Part shown: one piece after another, positions 16,545 to 26,860 of the stretch
Layout of the letters: every line of letters starts with the position of its first letter
Position numbering within the stretch: the first letter of the stretch is position 1
From: Acinetobacter baumannii
GTDB lineage: Bacteria; Pseudomonadota; Gammaproteobacteria; Pseudomonadales; Moraxellaceae
Reading direction: 5' to 3'
Length of the DNA stretch: 43,284 bases
Assembly (NCBI RefSeq): GCF_016508585.1
Contig: NZ_JADVOP010000034.1
Span: 1 to 43,284, forward strand
Notes under the pieces: model-generated
The model's database searches: none
What the model saw: only the letters and a program-made list of their open reading frames with translations
Told to the model about the DNA's origin: nothing
Translations under genes and position numbers: made by a program

Positions 16545-17264
16545 ATGAAAAAAATAGCCCTGTTTCTATTGAGTTGTGCATGTTTTAACGTACATGCAGA
16601 TTACAACTTACTGGACTATACAAATTGTAGTGCTTTAGATCTCAAACATGCACAAATCGGTCTTTCATTAAAAGATATTTCTGAGGATTATATCTATCGT
16701 ACGCAGAAATACTCATTTCTAAGCGTACCTATAGCAAAAGGCAATGAAAACTACTGTCTGATCATCAATGATAAAAATAAGGTCATTGTTGACGCTATTC
16801 CCAAAATGATTTCAAATCTGTGCGGTGGAATGTGGGATAAGAAAGAACATACACCGGTTTGGATCGACGATACTGCCGGGAGTAGGGGGTTAGTCACATA
16901 TTTTCATTACAACAGTTCAGATGCTCTAAAAAATATCAATAAAAACAATAAATCAGAAATAAAACAACAGATTGCAATACTCCAATGCCAACTTTCCTTC
17001 TATACCATTGATGATGTAATTGAACTCAATGACACAGCATTCTATCTATATCAATTGGGCTATCATCAAGCATCCCTAAAAATACTCAAAAAAGTCATAA
17101 AACTTGATCCAAACAGAACAGTCGCATATCTAAACACAGCCGATGTTTATGTAGCATTAAATAATCAGCGTCTAGCAAAACAGAATTATTTGATTTATGC
17201 CAATAACATGAAAAAAGCCGGATTAACTCAGCAGATTCCCAAGAGAATATTGAAATACTTATAA
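16545..17264 (+). CDS. Exported protein with C-terminal TPR-like repeat, unknown function
   Basis: This 239-residue protein has a clear signal peptide (cleavage near 'CFNVHA', residue 18), so it is periplasmic or secreted. Cysteines occur at about 28, 72, 93 and 147 and could form disulphides. Residues about 165-230 read as one to two TPR units ('AFYLYQLGYHQASLKILKKV' followed by 'IKLDPNRTVAYLNTADVYVA'), suggesting protein-protein contacts. The central part is not recognised. The gene stands alone between thrH (divergent) and cysH. A TPR-containing secreted hypothetical protein is all that can be supported. Confidence 0.75.
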   Translation: MKKIALFLLSCACFNVHADYNLLDYTNCSALDLKHAQIGLSLKDISEDYIYRTQKYSFLSVPIAKGNENYCLIINDKNKVIVDAIPKMISNLCGGMWDKKEHTPVWIDDTAGSRGLVTYFHYNSSDALKNINKNNKSEIKQQIAILQCQLSFYTIDDVIELNDTAFYLYQLGYHQASLKILKKVIKLDPNRTVAYLNTADVYVALNNQRLAKQNYLIYANNMKKAGLTQQIPKRILKYL

Positions 17265-17631
17265 ATGAGGACTGCGAGATAGCTTCACAGTGAGCTTAAA
17301 ACAAAACCTTCGTGTAAAATGAGCCAGTAAATCATTGGGACATGACGGCATGTGCTTCTAGTAGAATTATGCTCCCTTTATCCATGTTCTATGGGGTATC
17401 TTCTTTACTCTATACTCAAACTGAATACAGCTATTAAATCTTTTTTATTCATAAGCATTTTAATTAATCTGCTAAGCACAATATTTCATTTACTTTAAAA
17501 TATACGCACATCTCAAAGATAACATTCACACAAAATTGAATTGCTTTAATTTTTGCTAAAATGCCTAAATTGAAATATCTTTTAGAATGTTGATGAACAA
17601 CATAGCTTCAAGCTAACTGCCAGGAGCAGAC
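17265..17631. other. Intergenic region upstream of cysH
   Basis: No gene or convincing RNA is seen in these 367 bases. A small inverted repeat, ACATG-ACGG-CATGT, occurs at 17340-17353, and a promoter-like element lies near 17536-17562. Such a long leader before cysH leaves room for an activator site (CysB type), but none could be picked out by eye. Confidence 0.5.
17536..17562 (+). promoter_or_regulatory. Candidate cysH promoter with extended -10
   Basis: TTGAAT (17536-17541) and TAAAAT (17557-17562) are 15 bases apart, with TG one base before the -10 (an extended -10). The cysH ATG is 70 bases further on, with AGGAG as its ribosome site. The short spacing lowers confidence. Confidence 0.4.
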
Positions 17632-18366
17632 ATGACCGCCATTCCCACTATAGATCTTGTTGATGCTCTAGCAACAGAGTATGCAGACAAATCCCCTTCT
17701 GAAATTTTAGAGCTTGCACTTTCACAAGAAGGTGAAATCGCTATTTCATTTTCTGGCGCAGAAGATGTTGTTCTGATTGATATGGCACATAATTTAGGGA
17801 AACCATTTCGTGTATTCAGTTTAGATACCGGACGTTTACATCCTGAAACCTATCAATTTATTGACACTGTTCGTAAGCACTACGGCATAAAAATTGAGAT
17901 TTGCTTTCCTGAATCAGATGCGGTTCAGCAATTGGTTAATGAAAAGGGTTTATTCAGTTTCTATCAAGATGATCATAAAGAATGTTGCGGTATCCGAAAG
18001 GTACAACCCTTACGTAAAAAACTGGCCACTTTAGATGGTTGGATTACAGGTCAACGTAAAGATCAAAGTCCGGGAACACGTACAGCGATTCCTGTCATTC
18101 AAGCTGATGCAGGTTTTTCAGGTGAAGGAAAACAGTTAATCAAATACAATCCTTTGGCCAATTGGTCCAGTGCAGATGTTTGGAACTATATCCGCATGAT
18201 GGAAATTCCTTACAACCCCTTACATGAAAAAGGTTTTATTTCAATCGGTTGTGAACCCTGTACGCGACCAGTACTTCCCAATCAACATGAACGCGAGGGT
18301 CGTTGGTGGTGGGAAGAAGCAACGCATAAAGAATGCGGTTTACATGCAGGCAATCTTCAAAAATAA
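17632..18366 (+). CDS. cysH: Adenylyl-sulfate (APS) reductase, CysH family
   Basis: The enzyme reduces APS (or PAPS) to sulfite with thioredoxin in assimilatory sulfate reduction. The 244-residue protein has the PP-loop-like '[15 protein letters not shown]' near the N-terminus, '[12 protein letters not shown]', and the C-terminal catalytic 'KECGLH' (Cys235). The iron-sulfur cysteines are all present: Cys118-Cys119 in 'ECCGIRK', and Cys207 and Cys210 in 'GCEPCTRP'. This 4Fe-4S cluster is the mark of the APS-using type found in Pseudomonas and plants, not the E. coli PAPS reductase. The gene is transcribed alone and a strong terminator follows. Confidence 0.95.
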   Translation: MTAIPTIDLVDALATEYADKSPSEILELALSQEGEIAISFSGAEDVVLIDMAHNLGKPFRVFSLDTGRLHPETYQFIDTVRKHYGIKIEICFPESDAVQQLVNEKGLFSFYQDDHKECCGIRKVQPLRKKLATLDGWITGQRKDQSPGTRTAIPVIQADAGFSGEGKQLIKYNPLANWSSADVWNYIRMMEIPYNPLHEKGFISIGCEPCTRPVLPNQHEREGRWWWEEATHKECGLHAGNLQK

Positions 18367-18374
18367 TGGTAAAA

Positions 18375-18402
18375 AAAAAGTCATTAAATTTAATGACTTT
18401 TT
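18375..18402 (+). terminator. Intrinsic terminator after cysH
   Basis: The sequence AAAAAGTCATTAAA and its complement TTTAATGACTTTTT form a continuous palindrome with A and T runs outside, starting 9 bases after the cysH stop codon. Confidence 0.8.
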
Positions 18403-18539
18403 GTAAACCTTACATTCATCGAAATGCTTGGATTTTATGTCTAAAAAAGTTTTATACTATTTACTCGGTTCTATAATTCTAACAATCTAACACTCACAAA
18501 TGAGTTGTTGTAGAAATTGCAGTGAGGCAATCCAAGACC

Positions 18540-20000
18540 ATGCGCCCATTACACCCTATTGATTTCATTTTTTTAAATTTAGAAAAACGACAGCAACCGA
18601 TGCATGTTGGTGGATTGTTCTTATTTCAAATACCTGAACATGCACCCTCAACGTTTATACAAGACCTTGTCGCTGATATTCGCAATTCAAAGTCTATTCC
18701 TGTTCCTCCATTTAACAATCGTCTTAATGGTTTATTTTGGGATGAAGATGAAGAATTCGATATTGATCATCATTTCCGTCATATCGCCCTGCCTCATCCG
18801 GGACGTATTCGTGAATTATTGGTTTATATTTCACAAGAACATAGCGCGCTGATTGACCGTGCAAAACCGCTTTGGACTTGCCATATCATTGAAGGGATCG
18901 AGGGCAATCGTTTTGCCATGTATTTTAAAATCCATCATGCAATGATTGACGGTGTTGCAGGTATGCGTCTCTTAGAAAAATCATTCTCTAAAGATGCGCA
19001 CTCAAAAACCATTGTTCCACCATGGTGTGTTGAAGGAAAACGTGCCAAACGTCTTAAAGAAACCAAACTTGGACGGGTCAAAAAAGTATTTTCCGCATTA
19101 AAAAACCAAGTTGAAGCTGCCCCGAAAGTTACTCAGGAGCTGTTTCAAACTGTTTTTAAAGAAATGGGCAAGAACCCTGACTATGTTTCAAGTTTTCAAG
19201 CACCGAGTAGTTTATTTAACCAACGGGTAAGTTCTTCTCGGCGTTTTGCAGCACAATCTTTTGAACTTGATCGCTTTAGAAACATCTCAAAAGCACTGGG
19301 TGTAACCATCAATGATGTTGTACTTGCAGTGTGTTCGGGCGCTATTCGGGATTATCTAATCACCCAAGACGCCTTGCCTAAAAAACCTTTGATTGCCATG
19401 GTGCCTGCCTCATTACGTGATGACGATTCGGATATGAGCAATCGCATCACCATGATTTTGGCAAATTTAGGTACCCATAAAGAAGATCCTTTAGAACGCT
19501 TAGATATCATCAAACGCAGTGTACAAAACGCCAAGAATCGCTTTAAACGCATGAGTTCAGATCAAATTCTGAATTATAGTGCTTTTGTTTTTGGTGCTGC
19601 AGGTATCAACATTGCATCAGGGCTTATGCCCAAGCGTCAGGCTTTTAATGTGATTATTTCCAACGTACCGGGTCCAAGAGAACCTTTGTACTGGAATGGT
19701 GCTAAGCTGGATGCACTCTACCCAGCATCCATCGTACTCGATGGTCAGGCATTGAATATTACCATGACCAGTTATCTGGATAAATTGGAAGTGGGTTTAA
19801 CAGGTTGCCGTAAGTCATTGCCGAAGTTGCAAAATCTACTGACCCATTTAGAGAATGAGATTCAGAAATTTGAACAACTGATTACGCAAAAAAATGCCAT
19901 GGAAAAATTTGTTGAACCACCCGTTGAAAAAAACGACGATACGCCAGTCTATACACAAGATATTATGGTTCAGTCAAATACAGTAGAGAAGCCTGCTTAG
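18540..20000 (+). CDS. Wax ester synthase / diacylglycerol acyltransferase (WS/DGAT, AtfA type)
   Basis: This bifunctional acyltransferase joins acyl-CoA to fatty alcohols or diacylglycerol, making wax esters and triacylglycerol as intracellular lipid stores. The active-site HHxxxDG is 'HHAMIDG' with His132, His133 and Asp137, at the same positions as in A. baylyi AtfA. Other family blocks include 'NDVVLAVCSGAIRDYL', 'MVPASLRD' and 'VISNVPGPREPLYWNGAKL'. The start 'MRPLHPIDF' at 18540 was chosen over GTG 18522 because it matches the family N-terminus; GAGG lies 13 bases upstream. The C-terminal 25 residues form a low-complexity tail. This gene is one of the best indicators of Acinetobacter. 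Confidence 0.95.
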   Translation: MRPLHPIDFIFLNLEKRQQPMHVGGLFLFQIPEHAPSTFIQDLVADIRNSKSIPVPPFNNRLNGLFWDEDEEFDIDHHFRHIALPHPGRIRELLVYISQEHSALIDRAKPLWTCHIIEGIEGNRFAMYFKIHHAMIDGVAGMRLLEKSFSKDAHSKTIVPPWCVEGKRAKRLKETKLGRVKKVFSALKNQVEAAPKVTQELFQTVFKEMGKNPDYVSSFQAPSSLFNQRVSSSRRFAAQSFELDRFRNISKALGVTINDVVLAVCSGAIRDYLITQDALPKKPLIAMVPASLRDDDSDMSNRITMILANLGTHKEDPLERLDIIKRSVQNAKNRFKRMSSDQILNYSAFVFGAAGINIASGLMPKRQAFNVIISNVPGPREPLYWNGAKLDALYPASIVLDGQALNITMTSYLDKLEVGLTGCRKSLPKLQNLLTHLENEIQKFEQLITQKNAMEKFVEPPVEKNDDTPVYTQDIMVQSNTVEKPA

Positions 20001-20080
20001 GCTTTTCAATCTTCACTGAACGGATGATTTCTTATTGATCATTAGATTTGAGTGATATAAAAATTTAATTCTATAAAAAA

Positions 20081-20106
20081 TTAAGGGGCTTATTGATGCC
20101 CCTTAA
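20081..20106. terminator. Bidirectional terminator after the wax ester synthase gene
   Basis: TTAAGGGGC / GCCCCTTAA is a 9-bp perfect stem with an 8-base loop and an A run on its left side. It ends the minus-strand small gene, overlapping its last codon, and can also stop the plus-strand acyltransferase transcript. Confidence 0.75.
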
Positions 20107-20276
20107 TCTTTAACATTACGACATTTATTGAGTAATTGGTGACAGACATTTACAACCATGTCTTTGGTAATTTTCACTTCTTGACCATTGTCATCCAACA
20201 TTACACATGTATTCTTAGGTTGGTTTTCTAATACATGCTTTATACCGCGACTTATTAATTGTTCACTTACGCTCAT
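20103..20276 (-). CDS. Small 57-residue protein, unknown function
   Basis: A 57-codon frame on the minus strand opens with ATG at 20276 behind a strong ribosome site (GTGAGGT, about 7 bases upstream) and closes at a terminator. The protein begins 'MSVSEQLISRGIKHVLENQP' and continues with 'VMLDDNGQEVKITKDMV' and 'VCHQLLNKCRNVKD'. It is soluble, has three cysteines, and contains a short 'DxNGxEVxIT' beta-hairpin seen in small gammaproteobacterial proteins of the PA1571 kind. That resemblance is tentative. It lies between the wax ester synthase gene (convergent) and rng (same strand, about 130 bases downstream of rng). Confidence 0.65.
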   Translation of the reverse strand: MSVSEQLISRGIKHVLENQPKNTCVMLDDNGQEVKITKDMVVNVCHQLLNKCRNVKD

Positions 20277-20406
20277 TTTATGACCTCACTTGCTAAGACT
20301 GGTAGGGAGAGAGTCTTTGGCTACCTTTGCAATCTAGTATTGTGAAATCAGCTTAAAAAGTAAAATTTCAGATGTAACAACTGTTTAACGACATCCTGTT
20401 ACAATT

Positions 20407-21861
20407 TTAACTTAAAATGATATCGTATTGCTCTTGCGTGTATAAATTTTCAACCTGAAATTTAATCACACGGTTAATAAAATGCTCCAAATCCGCGACA
20501 GCCGGGGCTTCTGCTGTTAACAGCCGATCAATCACAGAGGGATGACCGATAACAGTAAAGCCACTCTGAGATTCATAAGCGCGTGTATATCGAAGAATTT
20601 CTCGAAAAATTTCGTAACACACTGTCTCTGCTGTTTTTACAAATCCACGCCCCTGACAGGTTGGACATGATTCACATAACAAATGTTCCAACGATTCACG
20701 GGTACGTTTGCGTGTCATTTCCACCAAACCCAGTTCAGAGACTTGGGTAATTTTAGTCTTGGCATGATCACGCTCAAGCATTTTCTCAAACTGGTTCATG
20801 ACTTCTTCGCGATGCACAGCTTCCTGCATATCAATGAAATCAATAATAATAATGCCACCCAAATTACGTAACCGTAACTGACGTGAAATCACCTGTGTGG
20901 CTTCCATGTTGGTTTTGAAGACAGTATCCTCAAGGGTACGACCGCCCACATAAGAACCTGTGTTGACATCAATCGTGGTCATTGCTTCCGTCTGGTCAAT
21001 CATCAAATAACCACCAGACTTTAATGCAACCCGAGTTTGTAATGCTTTTTGAATGTCTTCTTCAACATTGTACAAATCAAACAATGGACGTTCACCAGGA
21101 TAGTGTTGCAAGCGGCTCCCCATGCTTGGAACAAACTCTGCCACAAACTCTTGTAACTTCGCATGTATTTCACGTGAATCGACATAAATCGTTGCCGTGT
21201 CTTCATTTGCTAAATCACGAATCACGCGTTGAGGTAAAGGGAGTTCTTCGAAAATCAGTGAAGGAACCGCAATAATTTTCTGCTTTTTCTGAATAAATTC
21301 CCAAAGCTTAGCTAAATAAGCCATGTCCTGTGCAATGGATGCTTCATCAATTCCATCAGCTGCTGTACGAACAATGACTGAACCAGGAAGCTTATGCTCT
21401 TCTTGAATCCTTTCAATCATTGAACGCAAGCGATCGCGTTCTTCTTCAGACTCTATCCGTTGTGAAACGCCAATATGACTCCCATAGGGCATCAAAACCA
21501 GATAGCGTGAAGGAATAGAAAGATCAGTACTGAGTCGTGCACCTTTAGTACCCAGCATGTCTTTCATCACTTGTACTGTCAGAATCTGACCGGGTTGCAA
21601 TAGTTCAAAAACATTCGGCGTAGGCTGATTACGTGGCCAAATCATATCATTGATATGTAAAAATGCGGTGCGTGACAAGCCAATATCCACAAAAGCAGCC
21701 TGCATCCCGGGCAGGACACGCACGACCTTTCCTTTGTAAATATTACCGACCAACCCTCGTTTAACAGTTCGCTCAACAAATAATTCATTGACCGTACCAT
21801 TTTGAATTAACGCCACACGACACTCCATAGGTGTGACGTTAATCAGTAACTCGTCAGACAT
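20407..21861 (-). CDS. rng: Ribonuclease G
   Basis: This endoribonuclease of the RNase E/G family matures the 16S rRNA 5' end and degrades some mRNAs. The 484-residue length fits RNase G, without the long C-terminal scaffold of RNase E. An S1 domain occupies about 35-125 ('GNIYKGKVVRVLPGMQAAFVD'). The catalytic aspartates are in 'TTIDVNTGSYVG' and 'IIIIDFIDMQE'. The zinc-link 'CPTCQGRGF' follows. It is the last gene of the mreB-mreC-mreD-maf-rng cluster, 51 bases after maf. Confidence 0.96.
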   Translation of the reverse strand: MSDELLINVTPMECRVALIQNGTVNELFVERTVKRGLVGNIYKGKVVRVLPGMQAAFVDIGLSRTAFLHINDMIWPRNQPTPNVFELLQPGQILTVQVMKDMLGTKGARLSTDLSIPSRYLVLMPYGSHIGVSQRIESEEERDRLRSMIERIQEEHKLPGSVIVRTAADGIDEASIAQDMAYLAKLWEFIQKKQKIIAVPSLIFEELPLPQRVIRDLANEDTATIYVDSREIHAKLQEFVAEFVPSMGSRLQHYPGERPLFDLYNVEEDIQKALQTRVALKSGGYLMIDQTEAMTTIDVNTGSYVGGRTLEDTVFKTNMEATQVISRQLRLRNLGGIIIIDFIDMQEAVHREEVMNQFEKMLERDHAKTKITQVSELGLVEMTRKRTRESLEHLLCESCPTCQGRGFVKTAETVCYEIFREILRYTRAYESQSGFTVIGHPSVIDRLLTAEAPAVADLEHFINRVIKFQVENLYTQEQYDIILS

Positions 21862-21912
21862 AATTCAACTCAAAACATTATAAAAATTCTTTTTTGCAGT
21901 TAATTTAGTGCC

Positions 21913-22479
21913 TCAACTGCATTGATCTAGACGATCAAGTAATTGTATCGTTTCATGTAATGGTAGCCCAACGACATTGCTATAACTACCATTAATCCGT
22001 GTCACATATTTCGCGGCAATGCCTTGGATTGCATATCCACCCGCTTTGCCCAAAGGTTCACCTGTAGCCCAATACGCTTCCATATCACTGAGCGTTAAAG
22101 CTTGAAACTCAACTTCTGTACGAACCACGGTACTCAATAATTGATTGGCATTTGCAACACAAACACCTGTCAGCACCTCATGTTTCTGCCCTGACAATAA
22201 TGTCCAAATTTCAAAAGCATGCTGTTTGGATGCTGGTTTACCGATAATTTGATCGGCAAAAACCAAACTTGTATCCGCAGCAATAACCGTAGCTTGCGGA
22301 TACAAGCTTAAAACGGCTTGTGCTTTATTTTGAGCCAAACGTGATACATAGCGATCAATCTGCTCATGTTTATATACAGATTCATCAACATCCGGGCTAT
22401 GCGTGTCAAAGTTCAAGCCCAACTGTAACAGCAGTGCTTTACGCCTTGGCGAGCTTGAAGCAAGAATTAAATGCGCCAT
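21913..22479 (-). CDS. maf: Maf-family nucleoside triphosphate pyrophosphatase
   Basis: Maf proteins hydrolyse non-canonical or dTTP/UTP-type nucleotides to monophosphates and have been linked to septum control. The 188-residue protein starts 'MAHLILASSSPRRKALLLQL', the family signature. 'TVIAADTSLVF' carries the catalytic Asp and 'GYAIQGIAAKYVTRINGSYSNVVGLPL' spans the C-terminal motif. The ATG at 22479 was chosen because the longer open frame runs inside mreD. The start overlaps the end of mreD by 13 bases, so the two are coupled. Confidence 0.94.
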   Translation of the reverse strand: MAHLILASSSPRRKALLLQLGLNFDTHSPDVDESVYKHEQIDRYVSRLAQNKAQAVLSLYPQATVIAADTSLVFADQIIGKPASKQHAFEIWTLLSGQKHEVLTGVCVANANQLLSTVVRTEVEFQALTLSDMEAYWATGEPLGKAGGYAIQGIAAKYVTRINGSYSNVVGLPLHETIQLLDRLDQCS

Positions 22480-22964
22480 CTTTTCAATAAGTAGTAAAGA
22501 ATTGGCCAGCAAAAAATACTGGAGACCAAAGTTTGCCAATGACGTGTTATTGAAAAATGTGTTCCTGCCATCACTTGTGCCATAAAGGTAAAGGTTAAAT
22601 GTGCAAGAATTGCCAGCATACTGATCACCCAAAGGTTACTAAATGTCAGCACACGTCTCTCACGAATAAAATAACGCGTTAAAAAAGCAATCAGTACATA
22701 ACTTAATGCATTCATGCCCAATGGTGCATCCAACAAAAGATCGGTGAACAGACCCAACGTAAATGCAAACCAGATCCCACACCAAGTTGGCTGACAAAGC
22801 ACCCAAAATAGCATGATTAAAAACATATACAGTGGACGCCATCCCGCTATTGCATAGGACATCGGATAAACCACGAGAATCGAAGCAATCACGATCGAAA
22901 CAATGATGATCCATAGCGGATCCTTACGCTGTTTTTCTGATGGCAGTTTTTTAGCGATCAACAT
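22467..22964 (-). CDS. mreD: Rod shape-determining protein MreD
   Basis: MreD is an integral membrane part of the elongasome that guides cylindrical peptidoglycan growth with MreB and MreC. The 165-residue protein has about five membrane helices, a short basic N-terminal tail, and the typical 'GLFTDLLLDAPLGMNALSYV' loop. It overlaps mreC by 14 bases upstream and maf by 13 bases downstream, which implies coupled translation across the cluster. Confidence 0.94.
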   Translation of the reverse strand: MLIAKKLPSEKQRKDPLWIIIVSIVIASILVVYPMSYAIAGWRPLYMFLIMLFWVLCQPTWCGIWFAFTLGLFTDLLLDAPLGMNALSYVLIAFLTRYFIRERRVLTFSNLWVISMLAILAHLTFTFMAQVMAGTHFSITRHWQTLVSSIFCWPILYYLLKRWRI

Positions 22965-23808
22965 TTGGCTGCTCCATCGCTAATGAATCCGAGAAAAGTA
23001 CCACAACATGATGCCCACCTGCCAACTGTGCAGCTGGAACAACATCGATTTGTGCAAACTCTCCAGTATTATGCCGCATTACTTTAGACACAGTACCGAC
23101 CAAATAACCTGCTGGAAAATGCTGACCTAAACCAGAACTATAAACCTTGTCACCCACTTTGATGTTAGCACTTGTTGGAACATATTCCATTTTCAAATGC
23201 CCTAAATCGCCTGTACCTGTCACAATGGCTCGCATACCTGAGCTTTCAAGACGGACTGATAAAGAATGTTCTTTATCAGAAAGCAGCATGACACGGCTAC
23301 TGTGCGGATAAACGTTGATGATCTGCCCCATGATCCCTTTATCATCTAAAACAGTCTGACCGACTTTAAGATGATTTGCTGAACCACGGTTGATGATAAT
23401 GATATGACGCAATGGATCGGCATCCGTTCCAATCACTTCGGCAATCTCCATACGTCCGTCAATAATTAACGGTGTATCGAGTAATCCTCGCAATCGGGTA
23501 TTCTCGGCAGAAAGTTCTGAGAGTTTTTGCAGACGCACTTGAGCCTGAAGCAATTCAGCTTGCATCGCAGTATTTTCACGACGCAACTGAGCTTCAGATT
23601 TTGTTTGTTGATTCAGCCATTCTTTCGACAATACAGGATAACTTGCTAAGGCATAAATTGGATTATATGCCGCGTACAAGACCTCTCTTGCAGGTTGAAT
23701 CACTTGAGGCATGCGCCAGTTAAAGAACAACACTACCAGGCAAGTGATGACCGCAATGATAAAAGAGCGAAAAGATGGCGGTTGTCTTGAAAAGAGATTC
23801 GGTTGCAC
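22951..23808 (-). CDS. mreC: Rod shape-determining protein MreC
   Basis: MreC is a bitopic protein that spans the inner membrane and forms a periplasmic scaffold for elongation-type synthases. The 285-residue protein has a short cytosolic tail, one membrane helix (about 12-30), a periplasmic coiled coil (about 65-105, 'QTKSEAQLRRENTAMQAELL'), then two beta domains ('AEVIGTDADPLRHIIIINRG', 'VTGTGDLGHLKMEYVP'). It lies 31 bases after mreB and overlaps mreD. Confidence 0.95.
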   Translation of the reverse strand: MQPNLFSRQPPSFRSFIIAVITCLVVLFFNWRMPQVIQPAREVLYAAYNPIYALASYPVLSKEWLNQQTKSEAQLRRENTAMQAELLQAQVRLQKLSELSAENTRLRGLLDTPLIIDGRMEIAEVIGTDADPLRHIIIINRGSANHLKVGQTVLDDKGIMGQIINVYPHSSRVMLLSDKEHSLSVRLESSGMRAIVTGTGDLGHLKMEYVPTSANIKVGDKVYSSGLGQHFPAGYLVGTVSKVMRHNTGEFAQIDVVPAAQLAGGHHVVVLFSDSLAMEQPNVDR

Positions 23809-23839
23809 CGCCTCATCCTTAAACTTAATCGAGTATAGT

Positions 23840-24889
<1,050 letters not shown>

Positions 24890-25014
24890 TCAGTTTAAAC
24901 TTTATATGGACGCAAGATGGCAACTTTAACTAAATGTGATGATTTGAACAAGTCAATCGCTTATTATAACGCACGATATTTTGAATTTTTTTAAAACTGA
25001 TTAGGTGAGACATC

Positions 25015-25329
25015 ATGTCAAGTTCAGATGTTCAGCATTCTGCAGAATTAAATGCACAAACTGTATCGCAAATCGCCAATCTTGCTCGATTGTCGCTTAA
25101 TGATACGCAATCTGCTGAATATGCTCAAAGTTTAAATAAAATCTTAGGGATGATGGAGACCTTAAAAGCGATCAATACCGAGGGTGTTGAACCGCTTAAG
25201 AGCCCATTCGATCATCCGCAGCCACTTCGTCCAGATGTGGTATCGGAAAGCAACCATCGTGAAGAATATCAAGCCATTGCTCCCGCAGTTCAGGATGGTT
25301 TGTACCTTGTTCCGAGAGTGATTGAATAA
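25015..25329 (+). CDS. gatC: Glutamyl-tRNA(Gln)/aspartyl-tRNA(Asn) amidotransferase subunit C
   Basis: GatC is the small subunit that wraps around and stabilises GatA and GatB in the tRNA-dependent amidotransferase. The 104-residue length is normal. 'QIANLARLSLNDTQSAEYAQ' and the C-terminal 'EPLKSPFDHPQPLRPDVV' are characteristic. It is the first gene of gatC-gatA-gatB, with a 52-base gap to gatA. Its promoter lies in the interval shared with mreB; TTGAAC at 24944 and TATAAC at 24965 are possible but poorly spaced elements. Confidence 0.95.
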   Translation: MSSSDVQHSAELNAQTVSQIANLARLSLNDTQSAEYAQSLNKILGMMETLKAINTEGVEPLKSPFDHPQPLRPDVVSESNHREEYQAIAPAVQDGLYLVPRVIE

Positions 25330-25381
25330 TATTTGATCAGTTGAACTTATTTTTAAAAATTAATCGTAAAGAATTGTACTC

Positions 25382-26860
25382 ATGACTGATTTACACCGTT
25401 TATCGATTCGTGAAATGGCAGAAGGTTTAAAATCTGCCCAATTTTCATCTCGCGAATTGACTCAACACTATTTAGACCGTATTGCGAAACTTGATGATCG
25501 TGTTAACTCGTATGTAACGGTTACTCCCGAATACGCTTTGGCTCAAGCTGATGCTGCTGACAATTTATTAAAAAATGGCACAGCGGGTCCTTTGGCTGGG
25601 GTTCCACTGGCACATAAAGATATTTTCTGTACTCAAGGAATTAAAACTTCTGCGGGTTCAAAAATGTTGGATAATTTTATTTCACCTTATGATGCAACCG
25701 TTGTAGCCAAAACAAAAGCTGCCGGTTTAGTGACTTTGGGTAAAGTCAACATGGACGAATTCGCCATGGGCTCTACCTCTGAAAGTTCATACTATGGCGC
25801 AACCAAAAACCCTTGGAACTTAGAACATGTTCCAGGTGGTTCTTCAGGTGGTTCTGCTGCTGTGGTTGCTGCTGATCTAGCCCCTTTTGCTACAGGTACA
25901 GATACAGGCGGATCTATTCGCCAACCTGCATCATTTTGTGGTTTGACAGGTCTAAAACCCACTTATGGTCGTGTCTCTCGTTTCGGAATGATTGCTTTCG
26001 CATCTTCCCTGGATCAAGGTGGTCCTATGGCACGTTCGGCTGAAGACTGTGCCTTTTTGATGAACACCATCGCAGGTCATGATGCAAAAGACTCGACATC
26101 AGTCAACAAAGAAGTAGATGACTATGTTGCAAACTTGAATGCAACTGCTGTGAAGGGATTACGAATTGGTATCCCGAAACAATACTTCAATGTTCAAGGT
26201 CTAGATGCGGACGTCAAGGCACGTGTTGAAGATTCATTGAAAACACTGGAAAGTATGGGCGCAATTTTGGTTGAGATTGATCTCAACATGACTGAAGCTT
26301 ATGTACCGACCTATTATTTGATTGCACCTGCTGAAGCATCTTCAAACTTGTCACGTTATGATGGGGTCCGCTATGGCTATCGCTGTGAAAACCCAAAGGA
26401 TATTTTAGATCTATACAAACGCTCTCGCTCTGAAGCCTTTGGTGCTGAAGTACAGCGTCGGATTTTGATTGGTACTTATGCCCTTTCAGCGGGTTATTAC
26501 GATGCTTATTACGTGAAAGCACAGAAAGTACGTCGTCTCATTCAACAAGACTTCTTAACTGCATTTGAAAATGTTGATGTGATTGCTGCACCATCTGCAC
26601 CAACGACAGCCTACAAAATTGGTGCAAACCTCAGCCCAACAGAAATGTATCTAGGCGATATCTATACACTTGCTGTGAACTTGGCAGGTTTACCGGCCAT
26701 CAATGCGCCTGTTGGTTTTGATAAAGACAGCTTGCCTGTAGGCTTACAGCTCATTGGAAATTACTGGTCGGAATCACAACTGCTGTCGATTGTTCATCAA
26801 TATCAACAAAACACGGACTGGCATACCCAACGTGCAGCAATCGCTGAGGAGAATGCATAA
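25382..26860 (+). CDS. gatA: Amidotransferase subunit A (amidase)
   Basis: GatA releases ammonia from glutamine for transamidation of misacylated Glu-tRNA(Gln) or Asp-tRNA(Asn). The 492-residue amidase-signature protein has the Ser-cisSer-Lys triad at the family positions: Lys79 in 'PLAHKDIF', Ser154 in '[10 protein letters not shown]' and nucleophile Ser178 in '[12 protein letters not shown]'. Its stop codon overlaps the gatB start by one base (TAATG), giving tight coupling and equal subunit levels. Confidence 0.97.
   Translation: MTDLHRLSIREMAEGLKSAQFSSRELTQHYLDRIAKLDDRVNSYVTVTPEYALAQADAADNLLKNGTAGPLAGVPLAHKDIFCTQGIKTSAGSKMLDNFISPYDATVVAKTKAAGLVTLGKVNMDEFAMGSTSESSYYGATKNPWNLEHVPGGSSGGSAAVVAADLAPFATGTDTGGSIRQPASFCGLTGLKPTYGRVSRFGMIAFASSLDQGGPMARSAEDCAFLMNTIAGHDAKDSTSVNKEVDDYVANLNATAVKGLRIGIPKQYFNVQGLDADVKARVEDSLKTLESMGAILVEIDLNMTEAYVPTYYLIAPAEASSNLSRYDGVRYGYRCENPKDILDLYKRSRSEAFGAEVQRRILIGTYALSAGYYDAYYVKAQKVRRLIQQDFLTAFENVDVIAAPSAPTTAYKIGANLSPTEMYLGDIYTLAVNLAGLPAINAPVGFDKDSLPVGLQLIGNYWSESQLLSIVHQYQQNTDWHTQRAAIAEENA

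Noticed and set aside
21913..22632. Long version of maf starting 51 codons upstream
   Set aside because: The extra codons lie inside mreD in another frame, and the Maf family begins at 'MAHLILASSS'.
22660..22914. Open frame antiparallel or shifted within mreD
   Set aside because: It is a shadow frame of mreD with no family resemblance.
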